Positions 8,221 through 15,986 of a stretch of DNA of 32,563 bases are shown in pieces. The translations under genes and the position numbers were made by a program. Within the stretch, counting starts at the first letter, position 1; the number at the start of each line of letters is the position of its first letter. The notes beneath the pieces are model-generated. The model was not told where the DNA came from and made no database searches. It saw only the letters and a list, made by a program, of their open reading frames with translations. Origin of the DNA: Prosthecobacter debontii (GTDB lineage: Bacteria; Verrucomicrobiota; Verrucomicrobiia; Verrucomicrobiales; Verrucomicrobiaceae). Location: NCBI GenBank assembly GCA_945869695.1, contig CAMBPV010000030.1:1-32563 (forward strand), given 5' to 3'.

Positions 8221-9174
8221 ATGATGAAAACCGTTCTCTTGTCATTGGCTGTTTCGATTAGTTTTTTGGGCAGTCTTTCGGCTGCGCCCACCGTCACCGC
8301 CGAGCGCACGGAGTCGGGCGTCCGAGTGCTCATCGACGGGAAGGTCTTTACCGAATATTTCGGCGCAGGCGCTCAGCGGCCCTATCTTTATCCGATCATC
8401 GGCCCCTCGGGCGCAAATTTGGCACGGCCCTATCCCATGGAAAAAGGCGGCGCTGAAGATCATCCGCATCACCGCTCCCTTTGGTTTGCCCACGGAGCCG
8501 TCAATGGCGTGGACTTCTGGGCGGACGGAGCCAAGCACGGACGCCAGGTGCACGCCGAAGTGAAAAGCCTCGAGGCCACTGCCAACAGCGCCACCTTTTC
8601 CACATCCACCAATTGGCTGTCCTCTGGCGGCGATCCCATGCTCACGGACGAGCGCCGCATCGTCATCGCCGCAGGAGAGGACGGCAGCCGCCGCATCGAC
8701 TTCACCATCACCCTGAAGGCGAGCCACGGGCAGGTCGTGCTCGGTGACACGAAAGAAGGCACCTTTGCCCTCCGCGTGTGTCCTTCCCTCAGTTTCGAAG
8801 GCGAAGGTGCCGCCGGCCACATCCTCAACAGCAACGGAAAAAAGGACAAATCCGTTTGGGGCAAGCCCGCGCCTTGGGTCTCCTATTTTGGGCCCGATCC
8901 GAAAAATGAACCCGTCACCATCACCATCTTCGATCATCCAAGTAACCTGCGGCATCCCACCTGGTGGCATGCGCGGACTTACGGCCTCTTTGCGGCCAAT
9001 CCCTTCGGCAAGCATGACTTCGAAAAGCTGGAAGATAAAACCGCTGGCGACTACAAACTCGCCGCGGGCGGGACATTGACCCTCACTTACAGGGTCCTGA
9101 TCGCAGCCGGCGACCCTGACTCCGAAAAGTTAAAAACCGAATTCGCCAACTTCTCCTCGGGAGGTGCCAAATGA
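8221..9174 (+). CDS. Exported PmoA-family protein (DUF6807)
   Basis: The protein has 317 residues and a Sec signal peptide (hydrophobic core about 4-20, cleavage near LSAAP). The conserved core includes EYFGAG, RPYLYPIIGPSG, and the His-rich EDHPHHRSLWFAHG (79-92) followed by VNGVDFW. This is the pattern of the family called PmoA in Pfam and now DUF6807, abundant in Planctomycetota and Verrucomicrobiota. Despite its name, nothing here points to methane oxidation. The fold is thought to be a beta-sandwich, and the function is not established. The stop overlaps the next ATG (ATGA at 9171-9174), so it is translationally coupled to an oxidoreductase, a recurrent pairing that suggests sugar catabolism outside the cytoplasm. 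Confidence 0.88.
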   Translation: MMKTVLLSLAVSISFLGSLSAAPTVTAERTESGVRVLIDGKVFTEYFGAGAQRPYLYPIIGPSGANLARPYPMEKGGAEDHPHHRSLWFAHGAVNGVDFWADGAKHGRQVHAEVKSLEATANSATFSTSTNWLSSGGDPMLTDERRIVIAAGEDGSRRIDFTITLKASHGQVVLGDTKEGTFALRVCPSLSFEGEGAAGHILNSNGKKDKSVWGKPAPWVSYFGPDPKNEPVTITIFDHPSNLRHPTWWHARTYGLFAANPFGKHDFEKLEDKTAGDYKLAAGGTLTLTYRVLIAAGDPDSEKLKTEFANFSSGGAK

Positions 9175-10604
9175 ATCGGCGGCGGTTTTTGAAAAAAACC
9201 TTCGTGCTCGGAGCCACGAGCCTCGCCCAGTCGGGGTGTGATTGGACTGGAAGTCCCCTCACCGATGTCCGCGTCGGCATCTGCGGATTTCACGGCAAAG
9301 GCCTCCATCACATCAAAGATCTCCTCGGAAAACGCGGCGCTCGGATCACCGCTCTCTGTGATGTTGATCAGCGCACCATCGACATCGGATTGAAGGAGTT
9401 CGAAGGCCAGAAAACGAAGCCCACCGTCTATAAAGACTACCGGAAGTTCGTGCAGGACAAAGAGATCGACGGCGTCATCATCGCCACGCCGAACCACAGC
9501 CACACCCTCATCGCCATGCACGCCATCGAAGCGGGCAAACACGTGTATGTGGAAAAACCCGTCAGCCACAACATCATCGAAGGTCGGAAGCTCGTCGAAG
9601 CCGCCCGCAAGAGGCCCCAGCTCATCGTCACTCACGGCATGCAACTCCGCTCCGAGCCAGCCTGGGACGAGGCCTTTGCCTGGCTCAAAGAGGGCCACCT
9701 CGGCTCCATGACCCTCTCACGCGGCCTGAACTACAAGATGCGCGAGAGCATCGGAAAACTCGCCAAACCTCGAAAACCCTCCACTTACATCGATTATGAT
9801 CTCTGGTGCGCCTGCCGCGAGATGGCACCGCTAGGCCGGGACCGGCTCCACTACGACTGGCATTGGCAGTGGGCCTACGGCAACGGTGACATCGGCAATC
9901 AGGGCCCCCATCAGCTCGACGTCGCCCGCTGGGCGCTCGCTCAGCCGAAGCTACCCGAGCGCGTCCTCAGCATCGGAAAACGCTGGGGTTATGACGACGA
10001 TGGCCAGACCCCCAATAACCAGCTCGCCCTCTTCGACTACGCCCCCGTCCCCCTGCTTTTCGATAATCGGGGCCTTCCGCTCAAAGACATGAGCTGGAAG
10101 CAAGAGCCGGTTTTCAAAGGCATCCGCATCGGCAACGTCGTGCATTTCGAAGGCGGCTGGCTGGCTGAAGGCCGGGCTTACGATTCCAAGGGATCCTCCG
10201 TCAAACGCTTCAGCAACCGCGGCGGAGTCGCTCACATGGACAACTGGCTTCAATCCATCCGCGATGGAAAACCCACCAGTCCGAACATGGACATCGAGCA
10301 CGGCCACGTCTCCGCCGGACTCGCCCACTTAGCCAACATCTCCTACCGTCTTGGCAAAACTCTCGACCGCCCCGCCGTCGGTGAACGACTCGGCAAAAGC
10401 TCCCTCGTCCAAGAAACCCTCTCCGACTTCGAAGCCAACCTCGGAGCCAACGGAATCGACATGATCTCAGACCAAGCCATCGCCGGCCCTTGGCTTAACT
10501 TCAACCCCGACACCGAGCGCTTCGAAGGCGACCTTTCCCCCGAAGCCAATGCCCTCATGGTCGAAGAATACCGCGAAGGCCATCAGCTCCCTGTGATCTC
10601 GTAA
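9171..10604 (+). CDS. Tat-exported Gfo/Idh/MocA-family oxidoreductase
   Basis: The protein has 477 residues. It opens with a twin-arginine signal, NRRRFLKK, and a short hydrophobic stretch ending in QSGC. Cys23 could be lipidated, although the -3 Gln is not ideal. The Rossmann NAD(P) site is VGICGFHGKG (about 35-44), followed by ALCDVD and the family EKP motif (128-130). The C-terminal half carries the substrate-side sheet, with WAYGNGDIGNQGPHQLDVARWAL typical of exported members. Such proteins bind NAD(P) before folded export by Tat and are thought to act on sugars or sugar derivatives in the periplasm. The substrate is unknown. It is coupled to the DUF6807 gene by ATGA. Confidence 0.9.
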   Translation: MNRRRFLKKTFVLGATSLAQSGCDWTGSPLTDVRVGICGFHGKGLHHIKDLLGKRGARITALCDVDQRTIDIGLKEFEGQKTKPTVYKDYRKFVQDKEIDGVIIATPNHSHTLIAMHAIEAGKHVYVEKPVSHNIIEGRKLVEAARKRPQLIVTHGMQLRSEPAWDEAFAWLKEGHLGSMTLSRGLNYKMRESIGKLAKPRKPSTYIDYDLWCACREMAPLGRDRLHYDWHWQWAYGNGDIGNQGPHQLDVARWALAQPKLPERVLSIGKRWGYDDDGQTPNNQLALFDYAPVPLLFDNRGLPLKDMSWKQEPVFKGIRIGNVVHFEGGWLAEGRAYDSKGSSVKRFSNRGGVAHMDNWLQSIRDGKPTSPNMDIEHGHVSAGLAHLANISYRLGKTLDRPAVGERLGKSSLVQETLSDFEANLGANGIDMISDQAIAGPWLNFNPDTERFEGDLSPEANALMVEEYREGHQLPVIS

Positions 10605-10750
10605 TCCCGCACTCAAAAAGAGCGCCGGTGAACGCCCCACAAGACCGCCGATGAGTAGCGGAAACATCCAGTATCCGAAGGACAAACCCGAATCACTAAT
10701 TTTCGGCTCTCGAGTGAATCAGAGATGGCCCCGTTGATGGAGCGTAGGTC

Positions 10751-11848
10751 TTATTTTTTGCCGAAGAGCCGCTGGAAGAGATTGGGTTTGGGCGCGGCAG
10801 CAGGGGGGGCTTGAGGTGAAGACGAGGGGGACGTCTTTTTGGGTGTGCTTTTGGCGATGACGGGACGCGGAGCAGGAGCTGGCCCTTCGATGATGACGGG
10901 CATTCCTTTGGTGATCATTTTCGAGAGGCGCACCACGTCCCAATTGGCCGTGCGCATGCAACCATGGCTGGCACTGCGACCGATGGTCTGCCCCTGATTG
11001 GTGCCATGAATGCCGATGCCTGCACGGTTCAGGCCGATCCACATCACTCCGACGGGATTGTTGGGTCCCATTGGCAGTTCAAAGGAGTTCGCGCTCCGCA
11101 CACCGTATTCCAACACACTTTTGTCCCAGCGAAAGGTGGGCATCTGCGCGATGCCGACGATCTTCCAGTTCCCGGGCGGCGTGGCGAGGTGGCCGCTGCC
11201 GGGCGTGATGGGCAGACTGGCGAGCAGTTTTTCTCCCTCCCACAGACCGAGTAGTTTTTCCCGGGTATCGATCTTGATGATGCGGGTCAGGTATTCAGGC
11301 ACTTCAGGCAGGCTGCCGATTTGGGTGAGCTCCTCGATGAGAAAAGGTTGCACAGCCGGCACTTTCACGACGTCACCCGGCTTAATGGCACTCATCTTCA
11401 TGGGTTTGTTGATGTGTCCGAGAAATTCGGGGGAGCAGTGGAAACGCTCGGTCAAGAATTCCAAGACTGAGTCATAGGGGAGATACTTTTTCTTGCTCTG
11501 CGCAGCGGGCCCACTGGGGAGATCCCCCACGAATTTGAGATCCTCGGGGCGGACGGTGTAGGTGGTGTAGTTGTCGGTCACGCTGGAGAGATCCACGGAA
11601 TGGGCGCCCATGTCGGTCTCGGGCATCCCGTTTGCGAGCTGGTAACGCTTGAGTGCTTTGGTGGTGAACTCACCGGGCCGGCCATCGACTTTTCCGGGTC
11701 CGAAGAGGTGGGTATCGAGAAAAATCTGGAGCTTCAAAATGTCATCCACCGGTTCCGGTGCGGCGGGCAAGGGATCAGGAATGACGGCGCTCGCAGAAAC
11801 GACTGCCAAAGCCCAAAGGGGGACCAAAAAAGAGAACCATTTTTTCAT
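10751..11848 (-). CDS. Exported L,D-transpeptidase (YkuD domain)
   Basis: The protein has 365 residues from the ATG at 11848, chosen because it begins a clear signal peptide (MKKWFSFLVPLWALAVVSASA). Residues 34-75 resemble a peptidoglycan-binding helical module (KLQIFLDTHLF...ALKRYQ), and about 125-170 a LysM-like segment ending in IKPGDVVKVP. The YkuD catalytic region is complete: HGTNQG (281-286) and SHGCMR (294-299) with nucleophile Cys297. Such enzymes form 3-3 crosslinks in peptidoglycan or attach proteins to it. The last 40 residues are rich in Pro, Ser, Ala and Lys. The upstream frame to 11962 adds sequence without a signal peptide and was rejected. It is divergent from the caspase gene. 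Confidence 0.9.
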   Translation of the reverse strand: MKKWFSFLVPLWALAVVSASAVIPDPLPAAPEPVDDILKLQIFLDTHLFGPGKVDGRPGEFTTKALKRYQLANGMPETDMGAHSVDLSSVTDNYTTYTVRPEDLKFVGDLPSGPAAQSKKKYLPYDSVLEFLTERFHCSPEFLGHINKPMKMSAIKPGDVVKVPAVQPFLIEELTQIGSLPEVPEYLTRIIKIDTREKLLGLWEGEKLLASLPITPGSGHLATPPGNWKIVGIAQMPTFRWDKSVLEYGVRSANSFELPMGPNNPVGVMWIGLNRAGIGIHGTNQGQTIGRSASHGCMRTANWDVVRLSKMITKGMPVIIEGPAPAPRPVIAKSTPKKTSPSSSPQAPPAAAPKPNLFQRLFGKK

Positions 11849-12047
11849 GCGGAAAGTGAGTGCTGGGAACGAACAAATCGTGCCAAGAGTCAGAAATTTT
11901 ACAAGCTCTCCGACAAGGAGAAACCGCTTGAGGTTCATTATTGCAAGAGTGAGTGACGGCAAGCCCTTTTCACGACTGCCTGATTACGTTTTGGGTTCAG
12001 TGTTTAGCCATGGAATCTTGGCTATCTTTGTTTCATGGTATCGAGCC

Positions 12048-13133
12048 ATGACTTTTCGACTGTCGTTACTTGTTGGAGTGTTTTGTTCGTTCGTGCATTC
12101 GGAGGAGGTGCACTGGCAGCCAGCAAAGACCTGGGTCTTTGCCGTTGGAGTTTTGAGATTTGACGATGCTGCGCTCGCCACGTGGCCGGAGGAAGGCAGA
12201 TCGGATGCCGATATGATTCGAGCATTGGAAAAGCGCGGAGTGCCGCCCGAGCAGGTCATTTTTCTGAAAAACGAACGAGCGACACACGAGAACATTGTGA
12301 AAAAGCTGGGACCCTTTCTACGGCGCGCCAGACCGGGTGATACGTTGATCTTTTACTATGCCGGCCATGGCTCACGCGACTACTCAGACCCGAAGCGGAC
12401 CTGCACCTTTGTGACCTACGATACGGAGTCGAGTTGGACGGTGACATCACTCTTTGATGCGGTGGAGAGAAACTTCGGGGGGCGGGAGGTGATCTACACG
12501 GCGGACTGCTGTCACTCGGGTGCTCTGGTGGAGGAGGTCGTGCGCCGAGATGGCAGATCCGCTGCGCTGACCAGCGCGCATGTGTCTTCCACCAGCACTG
12601 GGAACTGGACCTTTACTCAATGTCTGGTGCGCCTGTTCGAGGGCTCGCCCCTTTTGGATTTCAATGGAGACCGCCAGGTGACCTTTGCGGAGGCGGCTAA
12701 ACATGTGACGGAGCAAATGGCGTTCATCGAGGGCCAACATGCGGCCCAGAGTGTCAGTGGTGGATTTCCCGCTGGCTTGGTGATGGCCCAAACGAGCGGA
12801 CCTCGGCTGCCACGCCAGGGTGAATTCATCGAAGCAGAATCCGAGGGGAAGTGGTGGAAGGCGCAGGTGCTCCGCGAGAGGGAGGGTGAGGTCTTCGTGA
12901 CCTGGCCGGGCTGGGGGCGGGAATACGATCAATGGCTCCCGGTGGCGAGCACACGTCCGTTTCGGCCCAAATCATTTCCTGTCGGCTCGCGGGTCCAGGC
13001 CAAATGGCAGAAGAAGTGGTTCGACGCCAAAGTGGTGAAGGTGGAGCTTGGCCTCCATCTGGTGCACTACGAGGGATTTCCCGACGGCGACGATGAATGG
13101 GTGAAAATCGACCGCTTGAGAGCGAGGCCTTAA
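12048..13133 (+). CDS. Exported caspase-like (C14) protein with EF-hand-like loop and two Tudor-knot-like repeats
   Basis: The protein has 361 residues from the ATG at 12048, which begins a signal peptide (1-18, MTFRLSLLVGVFCSFVHS). Residues 27-250 form a caspase/metacaspase fold. The catalytic His is His107 in FYYAGHGS, and the Cys is Cys155 in TADCCHSG, where metacaspases have DSCHSG. An EF-hand-like calcium loop, DFNGDRQVTFAE (204-215), follows. Two related C-terminal units, about 257-305 and 308-360, share the pattern W-x-A-x-V ... V-x-(W/Y)-x-G ... (D/E)-x-W. They look like Tudor-knot/chromo-barrel domains. The family cleaves after basic or acidic residues; the target here is unknown. 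Upstream in-frame codons are shadow of the transpeptidase gene. Confidence 0.85.
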   Translation: MTFRLSLLVGVFCSFVHSEEVHWQPAKTWVFAVGVLRFDDAALATWPEEGRSDADMIRALEKRGVPPEQVIFLKNERATHENIVKKLGPFLRRARPGDTLIFYYAGHGSRDYSDPKRTCTFVTYDTESSWTVTSLFDAVERNFGGREVIYTADCCHSGALVEEVVRRDGRSAALTSAHVSSTSTGNWTFTQCLVRLFEGSPLLDFNGDRQVTFAEAAKHVTEQMAFIEGQHAAQSVSGGFPAGLVMAQTSGPRLPRQGEFIEAESEGKWWKAQVLREREGEVFVTWPGWGREYDQWLPVASTRPFRPKSFPVGSRVQAKWQKKWFDAKVVKVELGLHLVHYEGFPDGDDEWVKIDRLRARP

Positions 13134-13217
13134 CCGGGGCGGCTCAGTCGGACGGGTGACCGATCCGAAGATCGCTCTACGCTTCACTTTTTAGTCGCGT
13201 GTGGGGCAGGGTCCGTT

Positions 13218-13224
13218 AAGGTGG
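13218..13224 (+). promoter_or_regulatory. Shine-Dalgarno sequence of ychF
   Basis: AAGGTGG ends 8 bases before the ATG at 13233. It decides that ATG over the in-frame GTG at 13221, which lies inside the motif. It is one of few good ribosome binding sites in the window. Confidence 0.65.
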
Positions 13225-13232
13225 CCGCCCTT

Positions 13233-14348
13233 ATGCTCAGAGCTGGTATCGTCGGTCTTCCCAATGTTGGCAAATCCACCCTTTTCAATGCGGTCACTCG
13301 GACCCGAAAAGCGGAGGCGGCCAACTATCCTTTTTGCACCATTGAACCCAATATCGGAGTCGTGGTGGTGCCTGACGAGCGTCTCGCCGTGCTCTCCAAA
13401 ATATCGGGCTCTCAAAAACTGGTGCCTGCTGCTGTGGAGTTCGTCGATATCGCCGGCCTCGTGAAGGGTGCGAGCAAGGGCGAGGGCCTGGGCAATCAAT
13501 TCCTGAGCACCATCCGTGAGGTGGATGCCATTGTTCACGTGGTGCGTTGTTTCGAAAGCGCGGACATTCACCACGTCGATGGTGATGTGGATCCGGTGCG
13601 TGATATCGATGTGATCAACACTGAGCTGATCCTGGCGGACATGGAGAGCGTGAGCAAACGCAAGGCCAAGGTCGAGCGTGATGCGAAGCGCGGTATCAAA
13701 GAGGCCCAGGTGGAATTTGCTGTTTTGGAGCGACTGCTGGCGCATTTGGATGAGGGCCGTCCGGCGATCACTCTGGATTGCAACGATGACGAGGCCAAAT
13801 GGGTGAAGGGCTTTTTCCTCCTCAGCGGCAAGCCCGTTATTTACGCCTGCAATGTGGCCGAGGCGGAGCTCGCGGCGGCCTCGAACAACCCAGATGCGCA
13901 TCCAATGGTCAGCCGCGTGCGGCAGCATGTGGCGACGATGCACAGCGCGGCGGCGGTGGTGATCAGTGCCGCCATCGAGAACGAGCTGGTGGATCTCCCT
14001 GAAGAGGACGCGACCGCTTATCTGGCGGATCTCGGCGTGACCGACAGCGGTGTCTCCCGCCTGATCAAAGGGGTGTATGCTCTCCTCGGTCTCCAGACCT
14101 ATTTGACGACTGGCGAGAAAGAGACCCGCGCCTGGACCATCACGAAGGGCACCAAGGCACCACAGGCTGCCGGTGTGATCCATGGTGACTTCGAGCGCGG
14201 ATTCATCGCCGCTCAAATTGTGGGCTACGAAGATCTGGTGGCCTGTGGCTCCGAAGCAAAAGCCCGCGATGTGGGCAAGCTCCGGATTGAAGGCAAGGAA
14301 TACGTCATGCGCGATGGTGACGTCGTCGAATGGCGCTTCAACGTCTGA
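13233..14348 (+). CDS. ychF: Ribosome-binding ATPase/GTPase YchF (Obg family, OLA1 homologue)
   Basis: The protein has 371 residues, close to the 363 of E. coli YchF. The P-loop GLPNVGKST (8-16) and switch II DIAGLVKGASKGEGLGNQFL are nearly invariant in the family. The nucleotide specificity motif reads NVAE where GTPases have NKxD, as expected for YchF proteins, which prefer ATP. A coiled-coil insertion (SVSKRKAKVERDAKRGIKE) and the C-terminal TGS domain ending in DGDVVEWRFNV are present. It is cytoplasmic, binds ribosomes, and is linked to stress and translation control. It appears to be a stand-alone gene: neighbours on both sides have unrelated functions and gaps of about 100 bases. Confidence 0.96.
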   Translation: MLRAGIVGLPNVGKSTLFNAVTRTRKAEAANYPFCTIEPNIGVVVVPDERLAVLSKISGSQKLVPAAVEFVDIAGLVKGASKGEGLGNQFLSTIREVDAIVHVVRCFESADIHHVDGDVDPVRDIDVINTELILADMESVSKRKAKVERDAKRGIKEAQVEFAVLERLLAHLDEGRPAITLDCNDDEAKWVKGFFLLSGKPVIYACNVAEAELAAASNNPDAHPMVSRVRQHVATMHSAAAVVISAAIENELVDLPEEDATAYLADLGVTDSGVSRLIKGVYALLGLQTYLTTGEKETRAWTITKGTKAPQAAGVIHGDFERGFIAAQIVGYEDLVACGSEAKARDVGKLRIEGKEYVMRDGDVVEWRFNV

Positions 14349-14446
14349 TTTTTCTGACGAATGCACATCTGACGCAGCGTTTCTAGCTGGCGCTTGTCTT
14401 TCATCGTGGCTCGACGATGATTTGCAGCCTTGTGCCCATATTTTCT

Positions 14447-15952
14447 ATGAAAACCCACTTTTTAGTCGCTTCGTTCACCGCACTGATTGCCTGGATTCCT
14501 TTGAGCCAAGCAGCTGATTCCCCTGAGGTTAGCCAAGCGATCGACACGACCTCGGGAGAGTGGGAAGGCATCGTCAACATTGATGTGTCCGTTCTGGTGC
14601 CGGACTACCGCGAGCCGTGGAATGCAGGCCAGCCCTCTGGCGGATCTGGGACCGGCTTTTTGATCGGGAAGAATCGTTTTTTGACCAATGCCCATGTGGT
14701 GAGCAACGCGACCAAGGTGGTGATCCGCACGATGAATGATCCGGAGCCGCATCCGGCGAAGATCCTTTTCATTGCCCACGACTGTGACCTCGCCATCATC
14801 GAAGCCGAGGATCCATCGGCCTTTGAAAAGCTGAAGAAACTAGAGCTGGGCGGCATCCCCAAACTGAACACCGAGGTGATCGCCGTCGGGTACCCGATCG
14901 GCGGTGAGCGGATCTCGGTCACGCGGGGTGTTGTGTCCCGAATCGACTTCCGCCCATACAGCCACACGAGCGTGGACAATCACCTGGCCATTCAAGTGGA
15001 TGCCGCCATCAATCCCGGGAACTCCGGCGGTCCAGTCCTCCAAGGTGGTAAAGTGGTGGGCGTAGCCTTTCAGGGCTACAGCGGGCAGGTGGCTCAAAAT
15101 GTGGGCTACATGATCCCGATGCCGGTGATCAAACGCTTCCTCAAGGACATCGAAGACGGGACTTACGACCACTATGTGGATCTGGCAGCGAGTAATTTTG
15201 CCATTGAAAATCCGGCGCAGGTGAAGGCGCTCGGCCTCGATACTGAAGGGCAGGGCGTGCTGATTTCTGATGTGGAGCCCGCTGGCAGCGCAGGTGGAAT
15301 CTTGAAGGCGGGAGACGTTCTGCTCGCCATCGATGGAAACCCTGTTTTCAACAATGGCCTCATTCGAGTGGATGGTGATCTCGTCGATATGAACGAGGTG
15401 GTGGAGCGCAAATTCGCCGGCGACAAAGTGAACATCGAGTTCCTTCGCGATCGAAAGAGGCAAACGGAGACCATCACCCTGAAGCGCTTCCTGCCTTACG
15501 TCACGCTGGGCAATCAGTATAACCAGCGCCCGCGTTACATCGTGAGCGCAGGCTTGGTCTTCCAACCGATGGACCGAAACCTGATGGATGCCAATGACAT
15601 GCGCAATCCGCTGACGAGCTACTTTTTTGACAACTACATGACGGACAAACTTTACAAGGAAAGGCCGGAAGTCGTCATCCTCACAAACGTGCTGCCAGAT
15701 GAAGTGAACACCTACCTCTCAAGCTACCGCGGAAGCATTGTCGATGAGATCAACGGAGTGAAAATCCGTCAACTCAAAGACGTGAAGGAAGGCCTCGCCG
15801 CCAAGAATGCAGGGAAGGAAGACTTCATCGTCATCAAGCTTTTGGAGAACGATCGGCCTCTGGTCCTGAAACGTGCGCTGGCTGAGGCCGCCCACCCTCG
15901 GATCATGCAGACCTACAACATCAGTGAGGACGCCTACCTCGGAAACGAATAA
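14447..15952 (+). CDS. Exported Deg/HtrA-type serine protease with PDZ domain
   Basis: The protein has 501 residues from the ATG at 14447, selected because it begins a signal peptide cleaved near SQAAD (22-23). The trypsin-like domain has an intact triad: His83 in NAHVV, Asp114 in DCDLAII and Ser193 in GNSGGP. A PDZ domain follows (about 250-355), with GVLISDVEPAGSA and LKAGDVLLAIDG, and a second degenerate PDZ-like region fills the C-terminus (EVNTYLSSYRGSIVDEINGVKI). The layout, with a C-terminal extension, resembles the plant Deg2/Deg9-like branch more than classical DegP. It should degrade or process misfolded proteins in the periplasm. A paralogue follows 34 bases downstream. Confidence 0.9.
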   Translation: MKTHFLVASFTALIAWIPLSQAADSPEVSQAIDTTSGEWEGIVNIDVSVLVPDYREPWNAGQPSGGSGTGFLIGKNRFLTNAHVVSNATKVVIRTMNDPEPHPAKILFIAHDCDLAIIEAEDPSAFEKLKKLELGGIPKLNTEVIAVGYPIGGERISVTRGVVSRIDFRPYSHTSVDNHLAIQVDAAINPGNSGGPVLQGGKVVGVAFQGYSGQVAQNVGYMIPMPVIKRFLKDIEDGTYDHYVDLAASNFAIENPAQVKALGLDTEGQGVLISDVEPAGSAGGILKAGDVLLAIDGNPVFNNGLIRVDGDLVDMNEVVERKFAGDKVNIEFLRDRKRQTETITLKRFLPYVTLGNQYNQRPRYIVSAGLVFQPMDRNLMDANDMRNPLTSYFFDNYMTDKLYKERPEVVILTNVLPDEVNTYLSSYRGSIVDEINGVKIRQLKDVKEGLAAKNAGKEDFIVIKLLENDRPLVLKRALAEAAHPRIMQTYNISEDAYLGNE

Positions 15953-15986
15953 GCCGAACCCGAATCCCACCTCCGACTATTTAGCC

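Noticed and set aside
8242-9015. 257-codon minus-strand frame opposite the DUF6807 gene
   Set aside because: The plus-strand protein has a signal peptide and conserved blocks; the antisense frame has neither.
10605-10685. Minus-strand residues MSFGYWMFPLLIGGLVG as a possible remnant of a membrane protein gene
   Set aside because: Only about 25 residues look hydrophobic and the frame then runs antisense through the oxidoreductase gene. It is too short to claim a pseudogene; the spacer 10605-10750 otherwise shows nothing clear.
10690-10725. TCACT...AGTGA inverted repeat between the convergent oxidoreductase and transpeptidase genes as a terminator
   Set aside because: Only five base pairs match and no T-run follows; this is too weak to call.
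12447-12932. 161-codon minus-strand frame opposite the caspase-like gene
   Set aside because: It is a shadow of the caspase coding sequence with no signal peptide or family pattern.
13191-14366. 391-codon open frame on the minus strand covering the whole of ychF
   Set aside because: The sense strand encodes an unmistakable YchF. The antisense frame has a His/Asp/Arg-rich composition and no family signature.
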